Below are positions 43,554 to 52,557 of a stretch of 64,000 bases of DNA, piece by piece. The stretch covers positions 124,001 to 188,000 of the forward strand of contig CAKRJT010000001.1 of assembly GCA_934351925.1 (NCBI GenBank). The letters run 5' to 3'. This stretch comes from an uncultured Lachnospiraceae bacterium. GTDB lineage: Bacteria > Bacillota > Clostridia > Lachnospirales > Lachnospiraceae. The notes under the pieces are model-generated. The model had not been told where the DNA came from. It saw only the letters and a program-made list of their open reading frames with translations, and made no database searches. A program made the translations under genes and the position numbers. How positions within the stretch are numbered: the stretch's first letter is position 1; every line of letters starts with the position of its first letter.

Positions 43554-45173
43554 TTATTCTTTTTTTCCAAAATCATATACCTTGACCGAACCGCTCACGG
43601 AGCTTGATGTTATCCGTGCCTGCCCGTCACCGAACACTGCATGCCTGTCGGACTTGGCAAATCCGAAGCGCATCGTATTCTTTTCATCGTAGTTATCCCA
43701 TACAACATGCTTATCCGTCATAAGCTTCAGGGAGCCACTCATGCCTGAACACTTTATGTCGATTCCGATATCGGATAAGAGTTTAATCTCTATTCCGCCT
43801 GAAACCGTGTTCACCTTGCCTGAACATGCTTCAATCACAGCTACATTGACCGAACCGCTCACCGTCTCAGCGCTGAAGCTTTCACCGGCAACTACCGCAT
43901 TCACGCTTCCGCTCACAGAGCTGAACTCCTGTTCCTTCGCATATAACTGTGCAACTGTCCTGATTTGACCGCTCACTGCGTTAAGCTTCAGCTTATCGGC
44001 ATGTATATCATGCTGTACCTTTATGGAACCGCTCACTGTTGAGAGCCTGCACTCCTCAGCAGTGATGTCACCGTCTACATATATGCCGCCGCTCACCGTT
44101 GAAAGCCTGCAGCTCTCAGCTTTGATATCACTCTGTATATATATTCCGCCGCTCACTGTTGAAACATTCAACTTCTCAAACCGTGCCGGAACAGTGACAA
44201 AATATGTGAGCGGTCCATTTACCGGATTATAAATAAAGGAAACAGCTTTGTTCTTATTCTCCTGCTTAACCTTAAGTATACCATCCTCAACTGAAATAAT
44301 CGAATTCATATACATCTTTTCCTTCTTTGTAAGCGGTCTTGAAAGAATGATTGTGATTGCATCCGTGTCCGCCTGTACAAGCTCCACATTAGGCTCGACC
44401 ACACTCATCTCAAGCCCTCTGAGTCCGGTATAGCTGCACACCATAAGCGGATTCACGATGTCCAAAGCTGTATTTCCGGCTGTACCGGCGTTCATATTGC
44501 TATCGTTCACATTACTGTTTATGGTATTGCTATTGTTAATGTCGCTATTGATGACATTACTATTGTTATTATTGACATTGTTACTAATATTGTCTTTATT
44601 AAAATCAACGTCTGCGCACTCTTCGGCTTCGACATTGTCAAACTCTGCAGCCCTGTCACAGGTATGTTCCGCACCTTCATTGCTGTTATCTGCGGTGTTA
44701 TCATCGGCGGCGTTCTCTGTCATATCATTCGACATATCCGACATCACCTCGCTGAGCTTGTCGGAAATGACCTCACTGAGCCTGCTTATCGCAGAATCTG
44801 CGCTTTTAGCCGCCTTGATTGCAGCCTTTCCTGCAGCTATTCCTGCCTTTCCTGCCATCTTACCTGCCTCATTTACCAGCTTGCCAAGGTCACCCGCAAG
44901 CTTGCTGAAATCATCCTTATAATCTGAGGTTTCACTTGATGAATCCGTTCTCCCGGATGCTTTTTCATCACTGTTCTTCTTAAACTCCTCAGGTATATCC
45001 CTTATAAAATCCTCAACACTACCTAACTCCTCGCACACCGACTCTTCGCTTCTGCCGTCGGCTGCCGCCTCATCGAAATGTCTCCTGTAATCCCCGATAA
45101 TATCCAGTGCAAAGTCCTCGTCATAAGCCTTAAGTGCATTTGCAAGTTCTTCCATATATTCTGCTCTTGTCAT
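43554..45173 (-). CDS. HAAS domain protein with DUF4097 beta-helix
   Basis: 539 residues. The N-terminal HAAS (DUF1700-like) domain, about 1-65, reads RAEYMEELANALKAY with the GDYRRHFDEA signature and is found beside PadR regulators. A helical Ala/Lys-rich and acidic linker follows, then an Asn/Ser/Asp-rich low-complexity segment (about 188-232). The C-terminal half is a DUF4097-type repeat of short strands (SGGIYVDGDITAEECRLSTV and similar). No clear membrane segment. The gene follows the PadR gene after 18 nt. The pair may sense envelope stress or control a membrane function; function is not established. Confidence 0.82.
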   Translation of the reverse strand: MTRAEYMEELANALKAYDEDFALDIIGDYRRHFDEAAADGRSEESVCEELGSVEDFIRDIPEEFKKNSDEKASGRTDSSSETSDYKDDFSKLAGDLGKLVNEAGKMAGKAGIAAGKAAIKAAKSADSAISRLSEVISDKLSEVMSDMSNDMTENAADDNTADNSNEGAEHTCDRAAEFDNVEAEECADVDFNKDNISNNVNNNNSNVINSDINNSNTINSNVNDSNMNAGTAGNTALDIVNPLMVCSYTGLRGLEMSVVEPNVELVQADTDAITIILSRPLTKKEKMYMNSIISVEDGILKVKQENKNKAVSFIYNPVNGPLTYFVTVPARFEKLNVSTVSGGIYIQSDIKAESCRLSTVSGGIYVDGDITAEECRLSTVSGSIKVQHDIHADKLKLNAVSGQIRTVAQLYAKEQEFSSVSGSVNAVVAGESFSAETVSGSVNVAVIEACSGKVNTVSGGIEIKLLSDIGIDIKCSGMSGSLKLMTDKHVVWDNYDEKNTMRFGFAKSDRHAVFGDGQARITSSSVSGSVKVYDFGKKE

Positions 45174-45191
45174 GGTATTCTCCTCCCTCTC

Positions 45192-45500
45192 CTACTCACC
45201 TATAAACTTGTCGACAATCTTTATAAACTGCTGCCAGTCATTCTTCTGGCTGGTCAGGCTCTCTATTCCCTTATCCGTCAGGTGGTAATACTTTCTCGCC
45301 GGACCCGACTCCGACTCCACCAGATATGTCTCCACACAATCATCGTCCTTGAGCCTCTTAAGTATCAGATACAGCGTCCCCGGTGCGATGGACATCTCCT
45401 CCGACAAACTCTCCGTGAGCTCATATCCATACCTGTCACCCCGATTCAACATCGAGAGAACACACAGTTCCAAAACACCCTTCTTCATCTGCGTATTCAT
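45192..45500 (-). CDS. PadR-family transcriptional regulator
   Basis: About 102 residues with the PadR winged-helix: MKKGVLELCVLSMLNRGDRY, then GYELTESLSEEMSIAPGTLY, LILKRLKDDDCVETY and the wing region SGPARKYYHLTDKGIESL. The ATG at 45500 with AAGGGAG upstream is preferred to the open frame up to 45584. It starts the operon with the HAAS/DUF4097 gene and probably controls its own promoter. Confidence 0.92.
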   Translation of the reverse strand: MNTQMKKGVLELCVLSMLNRGDRYGYELTESLSEEMSIAPGTLYLILKRLKDDDCVETYLVESESGPARKYYHLTDKGIESLTSQKNDWQQFIKIVDKFIGE

Positions 45501-45603
45501 GTAAACACTCCCTTCCTTATGAATAAAATACTCAGGCGGCTGTAAACGCCCCTCATTGTAAAAACAGGCTTCACAGCGCCTCATTTATTTTGTAACCGTA
45601 TGT

Positions 45604-45636
45604 ATAATATCACAAGCTATTCTATATTGCAATATA
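45604..45636 (-). promoter_or_regulatory. Promoter of the PadR operon with palindrome
   Basis: TTGCAA (45632-45627), a 17-nt spacer and TATTAT (45609-45604) on the minus strand. The -35 box lies inside a perfect 14-bp palindrome, TATATTGCAATATA (45623-45636), a candidate PadR site. Confidence 0.65.
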
Positions 45637-45639
45637 CTA

Positions 45640-45965
45640 TTTAAAAAATAATAATTTATATTATTTAATATTTGTCAATGAAAAATGGGAAATTATGAAG
45701 ATGTTTACCGTTTAAGAGCTTGTTGGCATGAACCAAGCGGTAATATTCGCGTTAAATCAAAGAAAAAATAACAATAATTACCGCTCACAATTAACAACAT
45801 TAATTTTAGGTGGTATTATACAGCTAAAAATAGAGAAATCAAACATTATTTTACCGCCTCGATATGGCAATAGAGCTGTCAGGCGGTCTTTCTTATAAAA
45901 TTAAGAAAGATTTTTTTCTTTGCGTAAGTCTCCACCAGCCAAGAGGTCGCCTAAGCGACATAATA
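45640..45965. other. AT-rich intergenic region with small frame and inverted repeats
   Basis: About 325 bases without a firm gene. A 28-codon plus-strand frame (45685-45771) reads like a protein fragment (YRLRACWHEPSGNIRVKSKK) but lacks a ribosome binding site. A 9-bp inverted repeat, AGCGGTAAT/ATTACCGCT, links 45736-45744 and 45777-45785. A hairpin ACCGCCT/AGGCGGT at 45853-45887, followed by CTTTCTT, looks like a plus-strand terminator. Confidence 0.45.
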
Positions 45966-46004
45966 AAAGTCCACACGCACCTATACATGATGCATGTGGA
46001 CTTT
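45966..46004 (-). terminator. Terminator after tyrS
   Basis: A 10-bp stem (AAAGTCCACA with TGTGGACTTT) has a 19-nt loop, and TTATTATG continues on the minus strand. It lies 72 nt past the tyrS stop. Confidence 0.72.
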
Positions 46005-46076
46005 CAATAACAAAAAAAGCCATTATTGCCTGTCTGCAAAAGCCAAAATAAAATATCCCTTTAGCGCTCGCAGCCG

Positions 46077-47297
46077 CTATTTAAGCACTGCCTTCTTGAA
46101 GTTCTTCTTTCCTCTTCTTAAGACAATTCCGTCGCCGAAATCAGCTTTGGTGAACTTCGTGTCAAGTGTCGCCTTCTCTTCGTTGGCAGTCACACCGCCC
46201 TGCTCAACATTACGTCTTGCATCGCCGCGGGACTGGCACAGCCCTGCCTTAACAAGAAGCGTCTGGATATCAACAAAGCCGTCCCTGAAATCAGCGTCCT
46301 CAATCTCAACGGCAGGCATGTTGGATGAATCGCCTGAGCCGCCGAATATTGCTGCTGCGCTTGCCTTTGCCTTTTCTGCTTCCTCCTCGCCGTGAACAAG
46401 CTTGGTGAGCTCGTATGCGAGAATTGTCTTTGCCTCATTTAACCGGCTGCCCTCCCAGCTCTCCATCTTCTCAATCTCCTCAAGAGGGATGAAGGTGAGC
46501 ATCTTGATACACTTCATTACATCGGCATCATCCACATTTCTCCAGTACTGGTAGAAATCGTAAGGAGATGTCTTATCAGGGTCAAGCCATACTGCATTTC
46601 CGGCTGTCTTGCCCATCTTCTTTCCATTTGAGTCGGTCAGAAGTGTGATTGTCATGGCATGGGCGTCCTTGCCAAGCTTACGGCGGATAAGCTCTGTTCC
46701 GCCAAGCATGTTGCTCCACTGGTCATCGCCGCCGAACTCCATGTTACAGCCGTACTTCTGGTATAACATATAGAAATCGTAGCTCTGCATTATCATATAG
46801 TTGAACTCTAAGAAGGAAAGTCCCTTCTCCATTCTCTGCTTGTAGCACTCAGCACGGAGCATATTGTTAACGCTGAAGCAGGCACCGACCTCGCGCAGTA
46901 ACTCAACATAGTTGAGATTTAAAAGCCAGTCTGCATTATTGACCATGAGTGCCTTTCCCTCGCCAAAATCAATGAATCTCTCCATCTGTCTCTTGAAACA
47001 TTCTGCATTGTGCTCAATATCTTCCTTCGTGAGCATTTTACGCATATCGGTTCTTCCCGAAGGATCGCCAATCATGGTTGTACCACCGCCAATCAGTGCG
47101 ATTGGCTTGTTGCCTGCCATCTGCAGACGCTTCATAAGTGTGAGCGCCATGAAATGACCTGCCGTCAGGGAGTCAGCCGTACAGTCAAAGCCGATATAGA
47201 ATGTAGCCTTTCCCTCGTTGATCATCTTGCTGATTTCCTCTTCATTTGTCACCTGTGCAATAAGGCCTCTCGCCTTAAGCTCCTCATAAATACCCAT
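46077..47297 (-). CDS. tyrS: Tyrosyl-tRNA synthetase
   Basis: Charges tRNA-Tyr. The class I HIGH-equivalent is in DSLTAGHFMALTLM, the Tyr pocket in MIMQSYDFYMLYQKYGCNMEFGGDDQWSN, and the KMSKS-equivalent in KKMGKTAGNAVWLD. A C-terminal S4-like RNA-binding domain follows (SRGDARRNVEQGGVTANEEK). Length 406 residues. The ATG has GGAAAGGAT upstream. It is controlled by the T-box leader directly upstream. Confidence 0.97.
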   Translation of the reverse strand: MGIYEELKARGLIAQVTNEEEISKMINEGKATFYIGFDCTADSLTAGHFMALTLMKRLQMAGNKPIALIGGGTTMIGDPSGRTDMRKMLTKEDIEHNAECFKRQMERFIDFGEGKALMVNNADWLLNLNYVELLREVGACFSVNNMLRAECYKQRMEKGLSFLEFNYMIMQSYDFYMLYQKYGCNMEFGGDDQWSNMLGGTELIRRKLGKDAHAMTITLLTDSNGKKMGKTAGNAVWLDPDKTSPYDFYQYWRNVDDADVMKCIKMLTFIPLEEIEKMESWEGSRLNEAKTILAYELTKLVHGEEEAEKAKASAAAIFGGSGDSSNMPAVEIEDADFRDGFVDIQTLLVKAGLCQSRGDARRNVEQGGVTANEEKATLDTKFTKADFGDGIVLRRGKKNFKKAVLK

Positions 47298-47362
47298 TTT
47301 TTATCCTTTCCGTGCCAATCCCAGCGGCAGCACTCACAAAATTATACGCACTGTCTGTAGAA

Positions 47363-47640
47363 TAAAAAAATCCTTACAGCAGTGACCACTACTGTAAGGA
47401 CGTGTATGAACGTGTTACCACCTTACTTCACACCGGACTCGCGTCTGATGCCTCATCAGGTACAGTTATGAAACGATACCCTCACACTATAACGGGTGTA
47501 CCCGTTGCAGCCTACTATAATTAATTCGGTGCAAAGCTCCGGGATGTATTCAACATTCCTTAACCTGTGCGCCTCTCACCTGCCGGCAGCTCTCTGTAGG
47601 TTCCCAGAATGTCTACTCTTTCCCTTCATTGCCTTTCTAT
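47363..47640 (-). ncRNA. T-box riboswitch, tyrosine-specific
   Basis: tRNA-sensing leader of tyrS. The T-box core AAGGTGGTAACACG lies at 47424-47411. The intrinsic terminator is a near-perfect hairpin at 47399-47372 (CCTTACAG with CTGTAAGG, plus an inner AGTG/CACT), followed by a run of Ts. The specifier is TAC (Tyr) at 47548-47546 in the sequence GAATACATCCCGG on the 3' side of stem I. Uncharged tRNA-Tyr should favour the antiterminator. Confidence 0.93.
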
Positions 47641-47719
47641 ATAACAATACAGATATAATAAATAACAAAACTTGAAATGTCAAGATGTATTTTTTATCAT
47701 AATAATTGACCAAAAACAA

Positions 47720-47758
47720 AAATGCCATTCACATATCTTCACGATGTGAATAGCATTT
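47720..47758 (-). terminator. Terminator of the nine-gene amino-acid operon
   Basis: A stem of 15 positions with one mismatch (AAATGCTATTCACAT with ATGTGAATGGCATTT), followed by TTGTTTTTGG on the minus strand. Another A/T-rich hairpin (GAAAAACGT with ACGTTTTTC) precedes it near 47813-47837. Confidence 0.85.
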
Positions 47759-47914
47759 TGAAACATATTAATCCCCATGTCACTGCTTTTGCAGTGACTC
47801 AAATAGTAATGAAAAACGTGCTTTTTACGTTTTTCTTGTGTGAAATTGTAATACATCTTAGGCAATGTTTTTTATTGTCTTAGATGTATTTTTCACACTA
47901 TTCTAAATATATAT

Positions 47915-48904
47915 TTACCACGTATTAACTATATGCTCCGGTTTTTCCCCTCTCTCGAGCTTCTTTAGGTTGTACCAGAACATCTCATGGCATCTTCTGA
48001 ACGCACCTCCCGTTATTCCTCCGACATGTGGGCTGAATATCAGCTTATCCATGACCTCCTTTGGCGCGGTAAGAAGCGCATTGTCAGGCTCAACCGGTTC
48101 ACCCTCAACGGTATCGAGCGCCGCACCCGCTATATGTCCAGACGCTATAGCCTCCACAAGCGCATGAGAGTCAACCAGGTCTCCCCTCGCGGTGTTTACA
48201 ATGTAAGAGCCCTCCTTCATCCTTGCAAGGAATTCAGCATCTACCATATGGAAAGTCTCGGCGTTGGAATTAAGGTATACACTCACGATATCGCTCTGCT
48301 CTAAAAGCTCCTTCCTGCTCACAAATGTGACATTAAGATTTCTCTCGAGTTCAGTCTTTCTTGTTCTGTTAGAATAGAGCACACGGGCACCAAAGCCTCG
48401 TAAAATCTTTGCCGAAGCCTGCGCTATATCTCCGAAACCCAGAAGTCCGATGGTGCACTCGCCAAGCTCCATCAGATCGCCGGCGAGCATATGCCTCTCC
48501 TTCTCTTTGAGCTGTTTTCCTTCCCTGAAGGCTCTGTCGCCGTTTATCACATCGCGTAACAGCCCCAGCATAAGCAGAACCGACTGCTCAGCTACGGCTC
48601 TCGCATTCGCCGCCTTGCAATTACATACATACACCCGTTTTTCCTTTGCCGCAGCAATATCAAAATAGTTGTAACCGACACCCTCCGAATGAATCATTCT
48701 AAGCTTAGGCAGGGCATTTATCACCTTGCCGGACACTCTTGCCATGGCATCTGCGAGAATCACCTCCGCACCGGCTCCTTTTTCAATTATCTCATCATCC
48801 GAAGCCGCGGGTGAAATATATTTTATGTCATATTTTTCAGCCTCCGCCCAGTCGGGTGCATACAGCTTAAGCCGCCCTTCACGGCCAATAACAAGTATAT
48901 TCAT
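47915..48904 (-). CDS. D-2-hydroxyacid dehydrogenase (operon end)
   Basis: About 329 residues. NAD-binding Rossmann motif GLLGFGDIAQASAKIL; catalytic Arg in VNTARGDLVDSHALVEAI, Glu in DTVEGEPVEPD and His in FSPHVGGITGGA, as in the D-isomer 2-hydroxyacid dehydrogenase family. The frame is open into hisC, but the ATG at 48904 with GGAGG nearby is the natural start, 73 nt after the hisC stop. It differs from the other dehydrogenase of the operon at 51520-52530. Substrate unknown; phosphoglycerate is possible, but the surrounding genes suggest a 2-oxo acid derived from an amino acid. Confidence 0.85.
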   Translation of the reverse strand: MNILVIGREGRLKLYAPDWAEAEKYDIKYISPAASDDEIIEKGAGAEVILADAMARVSGKVINALPKLRMIHSEGVGYNYFDIAAAKEKRVYVCNCKAANARAVAEQSVLLMLGLLRDVINGDRAFREGKQLKEKERHMLAGDLMELGECTIGLLGFGDIAQASAKILRGFGARVLYSNRTRKTELERNLNVTFVSRKELLEQSDIVSVYLNSNAETFHMVDAEFLARMKEGSYIVNTARGDLVDSHALVEAIASGHIAGAALDTVEGEPVEPDNALLTAPKEVMDKLIFSPHVGGITGGAFRRCHEMFWYNLKKLERGEKPEHIVNTW

Positions 48905-48977
48905 ATGCCTCAATCCTCCGTAACGCATGACTGCCCTCCCTCGACGAGTTTTGACGCTTCTATAGCAATGTTCCTGT

Positions 48978-50051
48978 CTATTTTCCCATAATGTTTTTAA
49001 GTGTCTCGATAAAGAGTCTGTTGTTTTCCATCGTACTGACTGACACACGGCATATTCCCGGTGCGGATATCATTATTCCCGCCTCCATCAGCTTAGCCCG
49101 CACAAGCTGTGCGTCGATGTGAGGGTCAAACAGAATGAAGTTCGTCTGGGAGTGATATACCTTGCAGCCTAATTTCTCCATCTCCGTCTCCAGGTAGGTC
49201 ATTCCCTCGACGAGCTTTTTCTTAACCTCCTGATAATACTGCTGATCGGCAAGTGCCGCAATTGCTCCCGCCTGACCTGCCTTGCTTATCATCGCACTCG
49301 GACACTTCTCTATGGCAGCGATGAGCTCAGGCGCCGCGAGGGCATAGCCGACACGCACACCTGCCATGCCGTAATACTTTGAAAATGTCTTTAGAACTAT
49401 AATCGGCTTATCCGGCAGCTCCTTTATGAGCGGATACATGCTCTGACAGTCCTCCGCCGTCGCAAACTCAAGATATGCCTCGTCCATCAGCACAATCACA
49501 TCATCGGGAACCTTCTTTATAAACTCGATGACCTTCTCTCTGCCAACATAGGTTCCTGTCGGGTTATTAGGGTTACACACAACGATTATCTTCGTTTTCT
49601 TGGTTATCGCCTTGTAAAGACCTTCGAGGTCATAGGTCTTATCCTCATTTAACGGAACCACAACCGGAACCGCCTGCCGTATCTGTGCCATGTCTATAAA
49701 TGCCGCAAAGGTCGGGCACATAAGCACCTCGTCACCCGGATTTAAAAATGCACAGCCTATCGTCTCGATAAGCGGGCTTGAGCCTGCCGAGGCGGCTACA
49801 TTCGCAAAGTCAAGACCATAGAAATCCGCGATGGCTTTCTTTAACGCCCCCTTTCCGAAATCCCCATAGAAGTTGGACTTTTCCGTCTCCTCCTTCATAA
49901 TCTCAAGAGCCTTAGGTGACATTCCGTAAGGGTGCTCGTTAAATCCCATTCTGATAAGTTTTGAAAAATCCACATTTGCCGTTACATTGCTCGCCCTGCG
50001 GCTGGCAGGCTTCTTTGCTGCGCTCTCGCTCATTAATTTTTCAATGTCCAT
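48978..50051 (-). CDS. HisC-like PLP aminotransferase
   Basis: Class I/II aminotransferase, 357 residues, closest in form to histidinol-phosphate aminotransferase. RMGFNEHPYGMSPKAL at the N-terminus, NPNNPTGTYVGRE, DEAYLEFA and the PLP Lys in LKTFSKYYGMAGVRVGYAL are clear. No other histidine genes are nearby, and HisC relatives also act on aromatic amino acids, so the substrate may be aromatic. It starts 14 nt after the MATE gene. Confidence 0.87.
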   Translation of the reverse strand: MDIEKLMSESAAKKPASRRASNVTANVDFSKLIRMGFNEHPYGMSPKALEIMKEETEKSNFYGDFGKGALKKAIADFYGLDFANVAASAGSSPLIETIGCAFLNPGDEVLMCPTFAAFIDMAQIRQAVPVVVPLNEDKTYDLEGLYKAITKKTKIIVVCNPNNPTGTYVGREKVIEFIKKVPDDVIVLMDEAYLEFATAEDCQSMYPLIKELPDKPIIVLKTFSKYYGMAGVRVGYALAAPELIAAIEKCPSAMISKAGQAGAIAALADQQYYQEVKKKLVEGMTYLETEMEKLGCKVYHSQTNFILFDPHIDAQLVRAKLMEAGIMISAPGICRVSVSTMENNRLFIETLKNIMGK

Positions 50052-50065
50052 AAATTTAATCCTCC

Positions 50066-51514
50066 CTATTCTGTAAGACTCTTTTTTGATATATTGATCA
50101 ACCTTTTTGCGGGTATCTCCTCGCCGTCCGTAAGCCTTGATAATCTTCTCATCTCATGTAAATACATAAACGATACCACTATAAGCGAGCAGCCGTCGGA
50201 GACAGAGTTGGCATAGAGTACACCCTTAAGTCCCATAAACTGCGGCATTATAAGCATCGCCGGAATGAGAAAAAGTCCATGTCTGGAAATTGACACGAAG
50301 GTTGCAACCTGTGGCTTTCCTATCGAGCTGAAATACATGCTCACAAGCATCTGGAAGCCTCCGAAAAGTGCGAACATCTTGCAGGCTCTCATCGCCATCG
50401 CCCCATAGCTTATAAGAGCTTCATCTCCTTTTCCGAATAAGCTGCAGACGAACTCCGGGGCAAGCATCATCGCCGACCATATGACTATAGCGAATACGCC
50501 TGCCATAGCCTGCGAACAAAGTGACGCTTTCTTTACCCTCGAATAATTTTTTGCCCCATAGTTGTAGCTTATCAGCGGCGACACCGCCTGATTAATTCCC
50601 GATGTCATTGAGACGATGAAATTGTCAACCGTGTTCACAATGGCGACCGCCGATATGCACAGCTCACCTCCGCCGATAAGTGAATACACCGGATCTAAAT
50701 CTCCGTAATATTGAAGTGATTTGTTCAGAAGAATATTGGTGAACAACGACAGCATCTGAAATATGGAGGGTGCAATTCCCATCTTTGCTATATAGGTCAT
50801 CTGCTTTATATCGACCACACCAAAGCCCGCCCATCTTAGTGAGCTCTTTCCCGTAAGGAAGAACGCCGCACTGAACGCCGCACCCATAAGCTGGCTCACT
50901 ATCGTGGCGATGGCAGCGCCTGCAACACCCATTTTAAATACGATTATCAGGAGTGCATCGAGCACTATGTTAAAGAACGCACCCACGATATTGGCAAACA
51001 TTGAGTACTTTGCCGCTCCCTCGGTTCTGATTATCGCCGCGAGCCCCTGGTTTAACATGTTAAAAACCTGGCCGCAGGTGACAATCTTCAGATATATGAC
51101 CGCATACCGGAAGGTTTCCGTCCCCTTCTTTGCCCCGCATACGCCGACGAACGGTTCAGCAAATATGAAGAACAGCACCGACACTATAAGTGCCATTCCT
51201 ATCGCCTGGATTATGATATTTGTAAAGAGCTTGTTGGCCTCCTCGTAATCCCTGCGCCCCATCGTGAGCGCTAAAAGAGAGGTGCCGCCGACCGTGATGA
51301 ACAGCGAGAGCGCTATTATCACATTGTTGAACGGCGACAGCACCGATATTCCTCCAAGTGCCGTGCGCCCAACAAAATTTCCGACAAATATCTGATCGAC
51401 CGTGCGGTAAAGATATGTAGTTAAGGTTCCAAGAAGCCCCGGCACCGCCATTGAGACAAGCAGTGGAAATATCGGTGCACTTCCCATTTTCAATGTTCTC
51501 TCATTTACCGCCAT
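50066..51514 (-). CDS. MATE-family multidrug/metabolite exporter
   Basis: About 482 residues with 12 predicted membrane segments. The two halves begin PIFPLLVSMAVPGLLGTLT and MGIAPSIFQMLSLFTNI. PLISYNYGAKNYSRVKKASL is the usual MATE cytoplasmic-loop motif. It should expel small molecules using a sodium or proton gradient. Two ATGs lie at 51520 and 51514; the second has AAAGGG at better spacing. The first overlaps the dehydrogenase stop. In this operon it may export the pathway product. Confidence 0.87.
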   Translation of the reverse strand: MAVNERTLKMGSAPIFPLLVSMAVPGLLGTLTTYLYRTVDQIFVGNFVGRTALGGISVLSPFNNVIIALSLFITVGGTSLLALTMGRRDYEEANKLFTNIIIQAIGMALIVSVLFFIFAEPFVGVCGAKKGTETFRYAVIYLKIVTCGQVFNMLNQGLAAIIRTEGAAKYSMFANIVGAFFNIVLDALLIIVFKMGVAGAAIATIVSQLMGAAFSAAFFLTGKSSLRWAGFGVVDIKQMTYIAKMGIAPSIFQMLSLFTNILLNKSLQYYGDLDPVYSLIGGGELCISAVAIVNTVDNFIVSMTSGINQAVSPLISYNYGAKNYSRVKKASLCSQAMAGVFAIVIWSAMMLAPEFVCSLFGKGDEALISYGAMAMRACKMFALFGGFQMLVSMYFSSIGKPQVATFVSISRHGLFLIPAMLIMPQFMGLKGVLYANSVSDGCSLIVVSFMYLHEMRRLSRLTDGEEIPAKRLINISKKSLTE

Positions 51515-51519
51515 CAGCA

Positions 51520-52530
51520 TCAGCCCTTTCCGTTTATCACACTTGTCGGATGTCCTTCAATCCAGTTTTTAAGATTTTCCGCCGCTATCCTCACCGTTCT
51601 GTAGCGCGCCTCCGCAGGAGCCCATGCCATGTGAGGCGTTATAATCGCATTCGGGCAGTCCATAAGCGGTATCCTGCCGGTAATCGGCTCATTGCACACG
51701 ACATCAAGCCCTGCTGCATATATCTTTCCTGAATTCAACGCCTCAACTAAATCGTCCTCGACAATGATGTCACCTCTCGCGGTGTTAATTAAGATTACAC
51801 CGTCCTTCATCTTAGCAATGACATTCTTGTCAATCATTCCTCTGGTCTCGTCAGTCGATGGACAATGTATTGATATTACATCGGCTCTGCCAAGAAGCTC
51901 ATCAAGCGGAACCTGCTCGACAAAATCATACTCCGGGCCCGTCTTTTTGTGGTGGTTGTAGGCTATAACCTTCATTCCAAAGCCTGCTGCCATCTTAGCC
52001 ATGCACAGCCCGATTGCCCCAAGTCCGATAATTCCGATTGTTTTCTCATACAGCTCAATCTGTCTTATCTGCCTTGGAAGATTTCTTCCCATCATCACAT
52101 TTTTGTGCTCGTCGCACGCCTCGCGGTACATATCGCTCAGCACATCAATTCTATGGCAGATATTCATAAGAAGCGCCATCGCATACTGCGCTATGGTCAC
52201 GTTCCCGTATACGGTATTGGTAAATGTCACGCCATGCCTTTTGGCGCACTGTGCATCAATCTTTCCGAAGCCGTGGGCTGTCGTTGCGATATACTTGAGC
52301 TTTTTGTGCCTGTCAAAAAAATCGTCCGTGTAGAACTCATCTTTTATCCACACACCGATAAGCGCATCAGCGTCCCCGGCTATCTCCTCCATCTTCTCGT
52401 AATCAAAACTTTCCCTCACCACAAGCTCATCAACCTGCGGTATTTTCCCGATTTCTTCTCTCCATAGGGCGACGAGCTCATCTCTTGACGGATACCCGGT
52501 CGTCTCACCCTGACACACAACAACCTTCAT
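51520..52530 (-). CDS. D-2-hydroxyacid dehydrogenase (operon middle)
   Basis: 336 residues. Rossmann motif IGIIGLGAIGLCMAKMA; catalytic Arg in INTARGDIIVEDDLVEAL, Glu in DVVCNEPITGRIP and His in ITPHMAWAPAEA. The HMAW end is typical of glycerate- and 2-oxoacid-reducing members. About 28 nt after the Amt-PII gene. It may reduce the 2-oxo acid made by the aminotransferase; that is inference from gene order. Confidence 0.87.
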   Translation of the reverse strand: MKVVVCQGETTGYPSRDELVALWREEIGKIPQVDELVVRESFDYEKMEEIAGDADALIGVWIKDEFYTDDFFDRHKKLKYIATTAHGFGKIDAQCAKRHGVTFTNTVYGNVTIAQYAMALLMNICHRIDVLSDMYREACDEHKNVMMGRNLPRQIRQIELYEKTIGIIGLGAIGLCMAKMAAGFGMKVIAYNHHKKTGPEYDFVEQVPLDELLGRADVISIHCPSTDETRGMIDKNVIAKMKDGVILINTARGDIIVEDDLVEALNSGKIYAAGLDVVCNEPITGRIPLMDCPNAIITPHMAWAPAEARYRTVRIAAENLKNWIEGHPTSVINGKG

Positions 52531-52557
52531 AGTGCCATTACTCCTTTCGCCTCAAGC

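Noticed and set aside
45800..45890. T-box-like string (AGGTGGTA) followed by a terminator-like hairpin
   Set aside because: No stem I, specifier or downstream synthetase or amino-acid gene on that strand; the match is short.
47680..47865. A 61-codon minus-strand frame between the dehydrogenase and tyrS
   Set aside because: It runs through two terminator hairpins and has low-complexity composition without a ribosome binding site.
48905..49048. N-terminal extension of the operon-end dehydrogenase
   Set aside because: The extra 48 codons partly overlap the hisC end, do not resemble the family, and the ATG at 48904 has a good ribosome binding site.
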